58,788 nt of DNA from Mnemiopsis leidyi (GCA_000226015.1 JH152975.1:14073-72860); one strand, 5' to 3'. Numbered from the stretch's first letter, positions 25,201-38,200 are shown. The notes: generated by a model not told the origin, from the letters alone. Translations and numbers: made by a program.

Positions 25201-27868
25201 GTTCTCACTACTGAGCTGTCACCACAGTGGTACTTCGTGTGAAGAGTCGTCCCGCGTCCCTGACCATGCGCAATTTAATTAGAATCCAGTGTACTAATAA
25301 TAATGCCTCATAAACTTAAAGATTGCTCCCGAAGGAGCTGTAGAAAGGGCCCAGGGACCGAAGATTACGACACTAAATGTAATTAGGTGACCTCACCATG
25401 AGTGTATCGTGATGTAATCCTAAACGAGTGAATCGAGAGTGGAGTTTTAATAGATTTGAATCTGGATAGAGGTAGCGGAACGCTGACCAGTCGAGTGTTA
25501 CACACATCATCAGTTAGTGTACACAGTATCATGTATCAGTCAGCTCCCTGACTTGTCAGCTAACTTAGTCAGTAGACAGGACATGTCAAGAAACGAGCTG
25601 GTTGACTGGGAGTGATCTGTGATGATGGGTCCACCGTTAAATTAGGTTTATCTTAATTCTCACAAAGTTTCGGCGGGTTTAGACTTATAAATGTTTATAT
25701 TTATTATCCGTCAGTTTTTGTTGTGTCTTGTCAGAAGTAACGGCTCTGATTTTACAGGTTGAAGACGTGAAGAAGATGTTTGCTGCTCTGAGAAGTCTTA
25801 AAGAAAACGACTGGATCATCCCCAAATCACCGGTTAGTTAGTAGTTACTTCATATTTTACTTTTGAAGTTCAGTTTTCATCTATACACGGGTCACGGTGT
25901 GGTCAGAAGTTCACCATAAACTACGCGGTTCACACTTCCTCACTTCACATACCAGAGTCAAGAAAACTAAATAATAGCACGGCAGTAGGTGTGGTTACTC
26001 ACAGATATCAATAGTGAGTGTGTAGTATCAATCCATCTTGTTGTATCGACCCATCTTGTTGTTCGTGAATTGTGATGATTTGCAATGTTGACCTAAACAC
26101 TCTTTAATTAGACCGATAGTCGATATCTGATATTGGTCAGCGTTGATGAGTTAAACACAGACATGGTCACTTTTCAGCCGACCACTCACTGATTATTCCA
26201 TATTTGGTCGTCATGTAAATTTTGTTCATAAAGGTCGTCTAATTTGTTTTTCTCCTATAAAATTAATGTTGTTTGGGATAATTCCTCTCGCATCCCGAAA
26301 CTTAAGTTTACCTGCTACGAGAGTTTAATTTACTAAATTACTTGTCTCAATGAAAGGTAAAAGTTGAGTTAGCTGAACTAAACGTTTACATTAATTCTTT
26401 AGTAGAATTTTCTGAATTCCAAACAGCTTAGGTTGTCTGCAATATGTGCGTGCTGTCTAGGCCAGGCTTTAAGGTAGCCATGAAATCAATATCCTGGAAT
26501 AGCATCTTGATAATCATGCCGTATGAGATATGTTTATGAATATTCGCGCCATATCAGCTTATTGCATCATCATCATCATATCACATTTCAAATGCAATGT
26601 TTAGGAAGTTGCGTCATATTTTGCAGGATTATGCCATAATGAGTAATGTGTTTTTGTTTAGAGGCGTGTGTTTTGTTTGTTCAATCTTCATGACACGCCT
26701 CTTTTGTTCAGGAAATGAAATGTCTGATCACTGATGTGTTATAACGTAGTGTCGCCTCATCATCTTTAATCGATTTCCAGTGATCTCTTCACATTGTGGA
26801 TCTAGTGAAATTTCGCGTGTTGTATGATGATGTGATGAAGATAAACATATCTTTATCACATCGCCATACATCTAAAGACTGTTTTACTTGTAAAGAATAT
26901 CATATAGTAAATATCTGCTCTTACTTTCCACGATTGTACGTATGACCTTTTATAGCTCAGTCCGTTGAAGTACTTTATATAAAACCTAATATGGCTGTGT
27001 ACTGCTGTGGTTTGACTCATGGAACTTATAATGACTAATGATAATACAGAAATTAGTAAAATCTTAGTAATTTAAACAACTTAATGTGGTCTTTGATACC
27101 TGTTAGGTATTAATCATCTCGGTTTATGTGATAACTGTCCTTGTATCTCGCCGTTTATGATCGCTCTGAAAAAAGATAACGTAATTTAGCAGGTAAGCAA
27201 GGCTGTTGTCTTCTGTAACCTACACACGTTCCACATACCATGTTAATACCTCAGTCTGTCCTCAGTCTGATCTAATCTGCTCGGACAATTCTCTCTCGAA
27301 ATTTGTAGGTTTCCGAAAATTTGTTGAGAGTGCTGCTAATTTCGGGCTAGGAAGCGTTTCGTTTCTGGAGCGGTGGAACAATTTAACCACTTTTATTGCC
27401 TAAGCTCCGTATCTCATTAGGGGTAATCAGGTGAAAGAATTACGAAGTAAATCAAAGATAAATTATCTTTACGTTACCCCGCAATCTTGCCTCATCGAGT
27501 CATCGTGAGCCAATTAGCAGAACGACGTTTATCGCTAACATTACCTTACCCGGACCTCGCACACTCACTCATTCCTCACATTCCAGGAAATAGCGACCGA
27601 GCATTCCTAAAGAGGAGCTCAGCATATTTCGTACTTTTATAGTTGACAAGGAGATTTTAACCCAAATTCCGCTCCGCAGATGCCCAAAAAGAAGGGAGCC
27701 GGTACCCCACGCACCCCCGCAACGAACAAGAAGAAGCCCCGAGAGAAATCAGCTGCTCAGAAAGCCCGGGACGAGGAACGGAGAAAGATGTTGATGGCGA
27801 AAAAACTGGAGATGAAACAGATGCTGCAGCAAAACGGGGGGGAAGTACCTGATGTGATCATTACGTAG
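13260..27868 (+). CDS. Disks-large-associated protein (DLGAP/SAPAP/GKAP family), 6 exons
   Basis: Exons 13260-13451, 13917-14622, 16574-16665, 24008-24070, 25758-25832 and 27680-27868 close in frame at 438 aa. The identification rests on the C-terminal GKAP domain: GGRVMASCGKANLLL then SKFKQYRGLC (exon 3), TADDMQGFWELILLQ (exon 4), VEDVKKMFAALRSLKENDW (exon 5) and a Lys-rich tail with RDEERRKMLMAKK (exon 6), all matching DLGAP1-4 in order. Family knowledge: DLGAPs link MAGUK guanylate-kinase domains to Shank at the postsynaptic density; DLGAP5/HURP binds microtubules. Exon 2 (235 codons) is a disordered Asn/Ser/Asp-rich spacer. Oddities: less than half the vertebrate length; about 17 residues of the first GKAP helix region are absent between exons 2 and 3, so a small exon in 14623-16573 may be missed; and the protein ends DVIIT rather than the Shank-binding TRL. 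Earlier exons upstream are possible. Family call firm; the precise orthologue is not. Confidence 0.85.
13770..13823. repeat. (CT)n microsatellite in DLGAP-like intron 1
   Basis: Two runs of CT dinucleotides (about 13770-13796 and 13804-13820) lie about 100 bases before the exon 2 acceptor at 13916. A shorter GA run sits just after the exon 1 donor (about 13471-13483). They may add to the pyrimidine tract but are otherwise simple sequence. Confidence 0.9.
19336..19793. repeat. 17-bp minisatellite, about 25 copies, with a small assembly gap
   Basis: The unit GTTGAATACATCTCTGT repeats head to tail almost without change, with a few one-base indels between 19455 and 19590. A run of N at 19592-19602 and a short odd stretch after it (19603-19618) break the array. 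The array is bordered on both sides by a variant unit ending CAGCTGTGTT. Because 17 is not a multiple of 3, all three minus-strand frames stay open through it; these apparent proteins are artefacts. Copy number is probably underestimated by the assembly. Confidence 0.95.
23757..23800. repeat. GC-rich perfect hairpin in DLGAP-like intron 3
   Basis: CCCGGCC-GTA-GGCCGGG forms a 7-bp GC stem with a 3-base loop. The symmetry continues outward (CTGGAAA against TTTTTCCAG, then TACT against AGTA) with small bulges, giving a stem of nearly 20 bp in otherwise AT-rich DNA. Confidence 0.7.
24071..25757. other. DLGAP-like intron 4
   Basis: Phase-0 intron between the GFWELILLQ and VEDVKKMF exons. I see no gene, repeat array or RNA in it. 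Confidence 0.7.
25833..27679. other. DLGAP-like intron 5
   Basis: Phase-0 intron between the NDWIIPKSP exon and the terminal exon. It contains short ATC repeats near 26565 but nothing else I can support. Confidence 0.7.
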
Positions 27869-29570
27869 CAGAACATGTCACGTGATCCGACATAATACGG
27901 GCCGATGTAGGACCGGATTTGCACCAGGGACACGGATCAGATGTTGTTATTCTTCAAGGTGGTCAGACCACCTTTGAGTGTTTCGTTGTTTCACGTGACG
28001 TCGTGATGGGGTCACGTGATAGGGCGTGGTGCCGGGTTGGTTCGTGTAATGGACCGGTAATAGGAAATAGGATCTGATATTTGTGTAATTGTTGTTTCCT
28101 TGTTCGCTGATGATTGTTTTTACTGACCGCTTACTGGACCATGTCGGAACTGGCCGGTTTTCTTTATAGATCAACCGCTGCACAAATCGGCCAATTCGGA
28201 CGATTTTTTCACCCTTAAAGAGTGTTTAAAACGGTCAATTATTTGATAAGTTTTCCGCCGTTTTCAATGATATAAGAATAGTATAATAATAAGAATACCG
28301 GACAATTAGATCGATTTTCTAGTGACATTTTTGATAGAGATTGATGATTTGCAGTGTGTTTAATGCGAGCAGTGCAAATGGAATGGAGATTTTGAAATGA
28401 CGGGTGGTTTATACCAGTTAAAATTGTGTTTGGATTATAGTAGTATCTGTAAATATGATATTTGATTACTAAAATTCTAAACGTTTTCCCCCTTTATTAC
28501 GAAAAAAGAGTGATTTTGTGGTCATGAGCTGTTGTAGTAAATTTTATAAAAATGTTCCAAAAAATTAATTTTGCAGCGTAGAAGTCAAATAGTAGTAATG
28601 ATGTCATCTGATTATAACCGTGTCGATGGACGTAGAATGACTTCATTTGATGGTAGACTGTAGAAGATCAGACTCATGTGTCAAGGAATAACTCACATGT
28701 TTTCACACATACTATTCTATACCCGTGGCCATCGGCATTGAAAGGTTATCCATATCTTATAATTGACTTTCCAGCCCCTCTCCTGTTTATTTGAGCAACG
28801 TGAACGATTCCTTGATGTCGTGATTTTCTAGAGGGAAATTTTAGAAATTGGAGAGTTTGTTTAAAATCTTGTTATTAAGATTGAGATGTTATGATTACAC
28901 ATTTAGTAAACATTATGTTAAGGGTTTTTACGCTGATTCTTGGGAATGTGGTGTTTGTTGTTTTGAAAGTTCAACTTTTTACCACAATTTAGTGAGAAAG
29001 TTTATTGAAGTTCACATTTCTATGATATAATAAAGAAGAGAGGTTGCTAAGAAGTGTTCACTTGATAATTTCCCACCATACTAAGACTCTAAATTAGAAT
29101 TGGTTAAACTATTTGTTTGCATGTCGATGTGTAAATCTACTCCAATAATAACCAACTGTTTTTTTGTGTTAAAAAATCCAATTGGAAATTACTGACTACC
29201 CCTCAGCTTTATTCATTATAACATTTGAATGCTTTCTTAAAGAACGAGCGTTTAAAATTTGTATCTTGTTAAAAAATGCTACGGATTTTTACAATAATTC
29301 TAGAGGAAAGTTGAAGGCTCTTAGCATCCAGCATAACGCTTGTGCGCCGCGCGTGCTCGCGCGTTTATCATTTGAACGACACTGGACACGCGCTTACTTT
29401 AACCTGAGCCCTTTAGCACGCGCCATCATAGGTGGCTGTTGTCTTCAGTCTTGTCGAGGTGTTATCCGACTCGTCAACTGTTGTCTGACGTTGTCAGATC
29501 CTCATTCAGATTGTCAGAGTGTCAGACGTTGCCATGCCTAGGCCTAAGCTGCTGCCTGACCTCCCGAAAT
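27869..29570. other. 3' UTR of the DLGAP-like gene and intergenic DNA
   Basis: The stretch after the stop is AT-rich and plausibly an untranslated region of about 1.1 kb ending near the AATAAA at 29029. No supported open frame. From about 29330 the base composition turns CpG-rich as the repeat cluster begins. Confidence 0.5.
29029..29034 (+). terminator. Candidate polyadenylation signal, DLGAP-like gene
   Basis: AATAAA about 1.16 kb after the stop codon; the most obvious plus-strand hexamer between this gene and the repeat cluster. Position alone supports it. Confidence 0.35.
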
Positions 29571-30125
29571 AAAATTTGACGAGATGATATCCGTTGCCTT
29601 GCGTTGCGGCCCATTTTCAATTTTCAAATCAAATTTTCAATTGGGGCTTCGCGCGCGGGGGCTGCCGCTTCGCGGCAGCAGGTCAGGCAACGTCTGATAA
29701 GATATCCGTCTAACGTTCGCGAGGAGAGCAGAAAACTGCGAGCCGCGGCGCGGGTCGGGTAACACCTCGACAAAATAAAATGTGCATGTGTGCGCAGGTG
29801 CGCTCATATAGTCATATACAGCGGTGGTTGATAAAGCTGCGCGGCGTATAACCTGGGAACCTCAGCTCACTTCAGTCTTTGTTGCTATGCCATGTTTCGG
29901 AGGGCAACGCCGCGCAGTGCCCGGTAAGGCGGCAGAAGCACGGCCTGGTTAAGTGAAGCCGCAGCGCGTGGCGTAAGCTCACAGCCGGGGCCCTGTCATG
30001 TTAGGTGAATCCCAAATCATGATCATAACCTGGTTGACGAAATAATATCCATGATACATCTCCTACCGTTTTAACGAAATATTTAACTTTGAGCTGCGAG
30101 AGTCGGGAATCACCGCGAAATTAAA
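29571..30125. repeat. Second cluster of the GATATCCG repeat family
   Basis: Diverged copies of the units at 4957-5740: TTGACGAGATGATATCCG at 29576, a copy at 29693-29776 with GATATCCGTCTAACG and GGGTCGGGTAACACCTCGAC, and one at 30034-30123 with GAGTCGGGAATCACCGCGA. Between them, about 29848-29900 shares the CTGGGAACCTCAG...AGTCTTTGTTGC motif found inverted in the foldback element at 5064-6573, so the two loci carry the same composite element. Open frames through it (for example 29182-29541) look like repeat-derived noise. Confidence 0.7.
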
Positions 30126-30944
30126 GTAACCCGAGGCCGAAGGCTTTCGCTTTGCGGCAGCTCAATCATGCATGCAAGGCTTGTTTAATTATGTCCGGTC
30201 CTCTTTTGAAGCGAGAAAATGCAAATGCTGGGAGGGTGCGCGCGGCGCTGCCGTACAATGCAATTGGAAATCCAGCTGCTAAATCAGTTCGAATAATGAG
30301 AGACATGATCATGACATTTAGAATTTGAATAGCTAATAAACCAGAAATACAGAAGAATACCGTCGCCGCGTGTAGCAATTGTTTATTGAGCCGATGGTTA
30401 TAACCTTTTTATAAAGGGTTGAAAATCAGTCCTTTTTAGACAACCCTGACCGTGAATCTAGTCTCGCGTAAAGCATAAAGGAGTGTCACTGGTAGTACAA
30501 AGTAATAGTCCGATGCAACAGCCAGTAAGGTTTTATTCTGGATCTTATTTTTTAGATCAAATCAGAGGTTACGAATTTGCACCTATTTGTTTTGCCTTTT
30601 TGTGTTGCCTTTTTTATCAGACTGTTTTGAATTTTACCCATTTTGATATAAAAATGATAATACCCTTGAGCTGTTAGATTTTGCCTTTTGTTGCTGTTTA
30701 AAATTATTATAACACATTACACAAACTTACAAACTAGATACATAAATTGAGTAGGAAGTGTTTCGAGGAGAACCTGAGAACGGGATTTTAACATCTGTTC
30801 GACCTTATTTTTGTGAAAGATCATCCAATCTGATCCACGTTTCATTATTGTAGCTGTCTTTAGATTCCTCATGTGTTTATCAGATCATTCACATGTCTTC
30901 TGGTCTTTTCCTAATCTTACTTTCTGCTCTGCTTCTGTACTGAC

Positions 30945-31390
30945 ATTTGTATTTATGTATTTGTTACACCTCTACGAGTGGCATAACAATGGTTTACAGC
31001 GCCCCCAGCTGTTGAATTTTTGTACCCCTATCCGAAACCGGCTCACTTCACTCGCCTGTAAAAAACAATACATTTTCATTCATCCAGCCTAATGCAATCA
31101 GCTTTACACTTGATATAAGTGTTTTCTTTAATTTATCTAACTTCCAAGTACTGGAATGGATAACTGAACTGCTCTAACAAGGTGATATTTGGAACATAGG
31201 GATTCATTTTCACTAAGGGGCGCTGCAGGTTGGCTCCCCCCAAATTTGGCACCCCCCCGTGGTTCAGAATCTGAGGGGCCTTACATTATGCCACTGAACC
31301 TCTAGCAAGGCTATAACAGTTATTCTGAAGGGACACCTGGATCATTCTAGATCTTTCAAAAACCCTCCTAATTTTAACCTCAATTTCTGA
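30945..31390 (-). mobile_element. tRNA-derived SINE, copy D, split by a nested MITE
   Basis: The tail end (plus strand CATTTGTATTTATG...TTGTTACACCTCTA) lies at 30945-30974. The body resumes at 31305 (TATAACAGTTATTCTGAAG...CTAGATCTTTCAAAAACCC) and runs to about 31390. Together the two pieces match copies A and B with moderate divergence. The middle is occupied by a DNA element (30975-31296). Confidence 0.7.
30975..31296. mobile_element. hAT-like MITE inserted in SINE copy D
   Basis: Ends are inverted repeats: left CGAGTGGCATAACAATGG, right ending CATTATGCCACTG, whose reverse complement CAGTGGCATAATG has the CAGTGG start typical of hAT elements. The flanks carry an 8-bp target duplication with one mismatch (CACCTCTA at 30967-30974, AACCTCTA at 31297-31304), the size hAT transposases make. 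Internal G/C runs next to the ends (GCGCCCCCAG, GGGGCGCTGCAGG) are also usual in hAT MITEs. No transposase frame; non-autonomous, 322 bp. Confidence 0.7.
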
Positions 31391-32260
31391 GTGAAGCGAG
31401 TGATACACATAACTTTGAGTAAACTCATGCTGATCGCAATATACAGTACAAGGAGGTGGGTAACGTTAGTAAGCTCCTCTTGCGATGCACAAACCCATCT
31501 AAAAAAGACTTGTACTCGTCATCGAGTGATACAGAGTATCCTAAACATTAAAAGGTTAGCAATTAAAAAACTATCACACAATACAAAAAGAGAGAAGACA
31601 TGCAGAAACAGTTTCCTGGTTATTTGGCCGATTACGCATAGGAAGTCGGGGTATTTTCAGTTCTCAGTCATTTTATTACATGTCTGCACTCTTTCAATCT
31701 CCCTAGGGTCAGCTGCCTCCGGATCTAAACCCCAATTTGATATTTTCTATAATAATGTTTCGTATGCTCTAGGGACAAAACAGTTATTCTAATTCCATTG
31801 GACTCTCAGATGGCATTGATGTATCCCCTCATTCAACATTTGTAACTCACAGTCCTATTGCATCCTAAGGCATCCTTCAAAATTCAAAATATTGTATGGG
31901 CACTATCATATCTGATGGTGAAGATAGGGCCCATTAAAGGAACAGCACTGATAGTAACCTTAGACAACATCAGATTATACTTTCAGTAACTGTTTGATTA
32001 GCTTTGCTGTGAACCCTTCCTTGTGATAACTGTTTTTGTATTCAAGGGTCTAATAAGACTCAATCCTTATTTTAGGAAAATGAATTCAGCTATGCCTTCA
32101 AATCATTATCTATGCTCTTTGACATTTTATATTTTTCTAGTACATTATTATCATTCGAAAATCGAAAAGTAATGTGTCATTTTGTTCTAGGATTTTTCCA
32201 TGTGAGTCAGGGTTTTGATGGAAGAAAAATGAAAAGCAGCTATTTCATGAGTCTGATGAT
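31391..32260. other. Intergenic region before the WD40 gene
   Basis: One open frame of 133 codons (31391-31792) has no recognisable domain, basic and aromatic low-information composition, and no splice or neighbour support, so I do not call it. The right part should contain the promoter or 5' UTR of the WD40 gene. Confidence 0.45.
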
Positions 32261-35200
32261 ATGAGGAGCGAGCCTCAACACAGCTTTTCAAAACATGGCT
32301 GGCAAGTTTCAAGTGCACAGTTCAGTTCCTGCTCTACTTATTTAGCTACAGGTTTGTCATGACCACTTAAAATTTATCTTGTCTTAAGTCTTTCTTTTGT
32401 ATAATCAAAACTCACACACTTGATAATTTTATGCAAGCTACAGATCTTCTTTCAGGATCTTGGGATAAAAGTGCTGTGGTTTACAACGTTTTGGATTTAA
32501 AGCCACTTTTTAGATTGTCAGTGGCACATTCCTTGCCAGTGACTTGTGTACGTTGGCTGAACAGAGACCTTGTGACATGTTCTGCTGATAGATGTGCAGC
32601 TCTCTGGGACACGAGTAACGGTGAAAGATCTACCCTGTTTAGTGGTAAGGACTCATAATTCTATTAAACGTTATTTTTTTCGTTTTTCTGTTTTATTCTT
32701 ATCATTTTTTGGCTCTTGATAATGGAAAATGGAGTATTGTTGTTGCCACAAATGAGACTTTTTTTAAAAATCATGCCCATGCTATGATTGAAACAAAAAT
32801 GAATTAACATGAAGTTCTCTTTGTGGTGATTTTATGGCTACAGTCTAATTGAGAAATCCGATACTTGCCCCACCTTGCTCATTTGTCTGTTTTTGCCATG
32901 TACAGTCGGGGGCTCATGTTATACATGATGGATTGTCAAAACCTACATTGTTTTAGATCACGAAAATAAATAAATATATTAAATTTAGCTTCACAAAATA
33001 TACTAATTATATAAAACTCAAACTTGTATTATAATTATCAAATATGAAGACCAAATGTCTCCAGTGGTGTAGCGTCTAAATTTGGTGAGCCCCTTATCAT
33101 TAGTAATCTGCGGTCTAATGTGGTAATTGTTGTATGTTGTACACGAGACTTAAAACCAATACGGCATGACATCAGTAGTCACACCGGCTCTGGCCTGTCT
33201 GCCCACCTCATTACCTAATTAAACTTCTCTATTTGAAGTTCCGAACTCCATGTGTACCTTCAGTTCTATGTATATAGATAGAATATAGGTGCGCAGTGTA
33301 GAAGCCGCTGTTGGATATTAAAAAGACTCGTGTGATACCACCATCCAAACTCAATCCAGCTGTATGTCAAGTTTAGGGATTTGTTCAACTTCAAGTTTGG
33401 TGAGACGTGAATTGTGCTCGAGTATTAGATAATTTGATTTGGAAGGTGGTGTTATCTGGGTAGAACGAGTGTTGATTGGTCTGTACACTTCAGGACACAC
33501 AGGATGGGTTATGTCCTGTGACACAACGGACAACAATATCACAACGACCAGTTGGGACGGAACCTTGGGACTTTGGGACGCTTCCAGATCTTCTCCTATT
33601 CAACTTATGTCAGGTAGATTACAGCTCATCCAAGGGGAAGTTCAAATACAATGGGGGGAGGACAAGGGGAGATCTAATCACTTGCCGCTAGCAAAGTCAC
33701 CTTACATATAAAAAGGAATGCTACTAGAAATCCATTTACAATCGCTTTATATCGTCCGACCTACTCTATTTGCCTGTCGCATAATCTGTCTGAATCACGA
33801 AACTTGTATTATTTTCCCGAGATTGATCATTGTCATCCGCTAGAAACCTGGCTGCCATTTAATTTGATTGTACATGAGCAAACAAGGTTTGATTGGGTAT
33901 CGGTCAATCCTCGGCTCATTATTCCCCTTTCGGTAGTGGTACTGTCCCATTTCACTTCTGACAGCCTTCATTATAACCCATAAAACCATATTCATGCATG
34001 GGAGATGGAAGGCTGTGAGTTCACAATCTAATCGTTGAATTAGCTTTATGAAAAGTTAAAATCGGAATGAGAAACTGTGTTGTTAGATATCTTACTGAAC
34101 CTTTTGGCTAAGTGGTGAAACGGGTATACTTTTCTTTTAAGTAATAATTTATGGGCTAAAAATCGGTCTTTTATTACTTTTGCCATATCATATTAAGAAT
34201 ACAGTCCCATACGTAACCATGAAGTCGCAAAGACCGTGGTGTATCCACGAGAGATTCACTAGGTCACGCTTTGTCTAAATCTGAAGATATTAGTAAAAAT
34301 AGAAACCGACAGAACCGCTGATTCTTAACAAAAGCGAAATCACGAGGTTTTCTCCTAACTGACATAACCTCAGGTCACGTGGCTGGCGTATGGGATTGTG
34401 CCACCCTAAAGTCTTCTCAAGTTATCGCTAGTGCCAGTGAAGACTGTACCTTGAGGTTGGTAGTTGGTTGAAGTTAGTGGCTTTGTATCGCGCTCAGCAG
34501 ATATGAGACTTGTCTCATATCTGCTGAGCATGAGACAAGATTTACTTTACTCTGGTAATTGAAACATGGATAGTTAAAAACTGTCCATTTGTGGAATAAA
34601 CAATCTAGTAATCTGCTGTGTGATGATTGTATCAACAAGCCTTTTACTTGATATTCCTTCTTGTCTTATGACACTAAAACTCCCAATGTTGAAAACTAAA
34701 CTATCTCCTGACCTATAGGTTATGGGACAGACGGACAGCCAGCAGTTTCTCCACCCTGGCAGGAGGACACGACGACTCTGTGCTGTCTGTGTGTTGGCCT
34801 GCTGATGGTCAGTTCCTCCTAGCTTCTGGTTCTACAGACTGCAATGTGAGTGTTATCTAAAACTTGGAAATTTATTTTGTCTTTTTGTTGATCTTATGTA
34901 TGATCAACGATTGGTTTTATTTGATAGTAGGATTTCAATAAGTCTTTCTAAAGAGGCTGATCAATTGAGCATAATGAAAAGTCTACATGTCTGCTCCCGC
35001 TCAAAACCGACTATGCTCGAAAAAAGCAAAGTTAACAACAAAGTGGCTACAGAACTGCAAATGTGGTTAGCAGGTTGGTTAAGGCACCGTCTAGGGTGGA
35101 CTAAGTCTAACAAGTAGTAATACTAGTAGTAATGTAGTATGTCTCTCTGGAGTAGGACTGCATTCTGAGATCAAATAATGTGTGACTGTTTTTGTGTGTC

Positions 35201-38200
35201 GGACTCTTCGTCACATCTCTCTATGATTGAAGGTTTTAAAAACATTCTAAGCCGAGGATTTATCGAGACTTGTCACAAAGTCTATTTTTAGCTCCCTATA
35301 GATGAAGTTTGTCGTATTTAAAAAGACCGTATGAGTTAATGCTCTTTGAGACTCTGTAGCCTATCCGGACACACACACACAAGATTACAGCTCTACAAGA
35401 GGACCGAGTGTGTAGGACCCGGGACCGTGGTGTATGGTCGGTCGATGTGACACATTCGACATGCAGACAAGCTAGCAGGGCAACACTCTTCTACCGACAC
35501 ATAAACCCGGGGTACACCAGCTTCCAACCTCCCCTGTTTTCAGGATTGTCAAAGTATCGACAGTTCTATGTCCGGTTTTTAATGACGCAAGTTTTTAAAT
35601 TTGACGTAGGGAGGTAGATGTTGGATAAAACCTCGGGAGTTTGTCTTGCAGACTGCAGAGTGTTGGAAGTTTTTAAAGGAGGGGAACTTACCGCAACACA
35701 AGTTCGTCGCAAGTCAAGATTATTTTCCCACGGAACTCTGGAGTTAAGTTTACCGAGTCATACTTCAAGATCCACTCATTAGCCGTTCTGGTTTAGATAT
35801 CGGATATGGGCACGTGCTATAGTAGATTCAACATAGACAAATTGGTAATTTTGATAATTAAGACCTGAAAATGATCTGTTTTGAAATGTTCAACTGGGGG
35901 TTCATTAGATGAAATGTTTCTTTGTGAAACGAATTTAATGAACACTCTAAGAGTAAGGCTATTAAAAATTCGTGCGTCCTCTACTCGGGGATTTAAATTC
36001 GTTATTTGAAGCCGAACAATATGCTTTGTGTTGTCACGCAGCCAGAGTGCTCTTAAATTACCCTCATGAGAAATATAATTCAGTCGCTCGGACAGAAAGA
36101 CAGAAAGGTTGATGTAATGAATGATACGAGGTTATTAATAATGATGACTTCCTTGCTAGAACAAGCGGTCAAAAGACAGCGTTTTGACAATGCTTGCTAA
36201 TTTCCGCTCCAATTTATGTCGACTTAATTAGCTACTGAATGTAACATCACCACTATTTGCTCGCAACTCTAAAATCAAAATCTTAGATCCTGTAATGTAC
36301 TGCACTGTTTCTATACTGTACTAACTACACTTTTACCGTAGCATATATGCTTTGTTTTAAGCGATCTCGGCCCCGCTGAGACGCAGAAAGTTCAGTTACA
36401 GATATACCGGCTGCGAAGGAAAATCGATCGAACCAACAAATTTTAATATCCTGTTGTAGCCTGTATGTACACACACAAACACGCTGTAATTCTTCTTGCT
36501 AGATGAAATATGTGGTCCAGATTACTATGAAATTTGCTGCTTTACTACACATTCATTTGAGTTGGAAACGGTGGGAAATTTTGATGAGAGGAATCTTACA
36601 ACATGAACTGAGAATATATTCCGATGTCGGTACTCGCAGTATAAGTGAGTATTAATTAGTCGAACTTGAGATTTTTCAAGTAAGCCTGAACACTTACATA
36701 TAGATTCAATATATCTACTACATGTCCACCGGTAAAAACTGCTGCACCTACTTATAACGCTCCACATGCAGCTATATAGATAGCTCAGATTTCCTGTAGA
36801 GTCTGAAGATTGTCTGAATGTCTAGTACTGCAGAAGAGAAAGAGTGACTTTTAGTGGCCAATACAATTATAGGACCTCTGTCCTCTTCAAAAGTATGATG
36901 AGTATATAATGATTATACGAGATCCTTAATGGGTGGCACTGTAAGGAAGGAAAGAGGGACCATCTGTTGACCACCAATCGCATTTTGGGAAAGTTGAATC
37001 TTGTTTTTTAGTACATTCCCAGTTGCCAAATTGTCAGAATATTCTCTCGAAGTTCTCTTTCTCATGTTTTGTTTGCTGACGTAAATCGGAAACCAAACAC
37101 TGAACTTCCCTCAGAAAGGCGGCCTGCATTACATCCATGAAATGAAAGACAGTACCACACTTTTCCTACAAATTTTCTATTATCAAGAGGATAACATTTC
37201 GTGTGTGGAGTGCTACAAAAACTTGACAATAACTTAATAATTCATGTCCTGCATTTCATAACGCTGGAAAATTTAGACATTAATAGAAAGTAGCCAGGAA
37301 GGGTTCCAGATTCCTCAATGAAGTAGAATATATCTCCCATCGTCCCACAACACTTAGCCATAAGACATGAACTGGACAGACTGCTATGTTTGTGTCGAGA
37401 ACGTTAAACACCTCTTAGTGATGGTCTGTAATTGAGACCCTCCCTCTCCCTCATCTTCAACAAAAGTCGGTAACATTTACTCAGCGGATAAACAGTGTAA
37501 AGTTTGAAACCATTGAGCTTTGTTCATTACATGTAATTGTTATTGTTAAAGTAACTTAGCCTACAAAACAATGAACCGTAACTTAGTGGAGGTGATGAAG
37601 ACAGAGGTGTATGTAATGAGGTGTAACTCTCTTCAAACTCCCTCAGTCAAACCGTGACCTGAGCTCCAGGAGATATCTATAATTGGTCCTCAACTCAAAT
37701 ATAGGACAATTAGAACAGTTAGGTTCAGTACACTACATTGTTATGATTATTGTTGGTCTGGTGGGTGTATAGTGTATACCTCCTGACTAATTGTTCAAAC
37801 TTACGTATCTAAACTGTACTAGATACACACCACTAGTTGTACATATCCGTCTATGTGTTTTGTGGCTATGTGGCTGTGTCTCTGTCTGTGTCTCTCTCTG
37901 TGTCTCTGTCTGTGTGGCTGTGTCGCGTCTGTCTGGCTGTGTCGCGTTTGTGGCTGTGTCTCTGTCCGTCCGTGTGTGTCTGTGTCTTCGCTTGTGTCTG
38001 TCTTTGTGTCCTTGTCTGTGTTTGTCTGTGTGTGTCTGTGCGTGTGTGTCCCTCGTAAATCCTAACGAAATAACCAGCTCCACGCTTTAATGAGCTGCTA
38101 CTGTATGTACCCCAGAACTGACTCATGTTGCTAATGGTTTCAAATCTTTCAGCTCTGATCGTATTATGTATTTAGAATTTAGCCATGAACTAAAGGTCAA

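Noticed and set aside
29182-29541. 119-codon frame leading into the GC-rich repeat cluster
   Set aside because: Its second half lies in CpG-rich repeat-like DNA and the first half has no similarity I recognise.
31391-31792. 133-codon plus-strand frame before the WD40 gene
   Set aside because: It starts in SINE sequence and has no domain, splice or neighbour support.
37787-38126. Cys/Val-rich and Thr/Asp/His-rich frames
   Set aside because: They are translations of a TGTC/TGTG microsatellite on the two strands.
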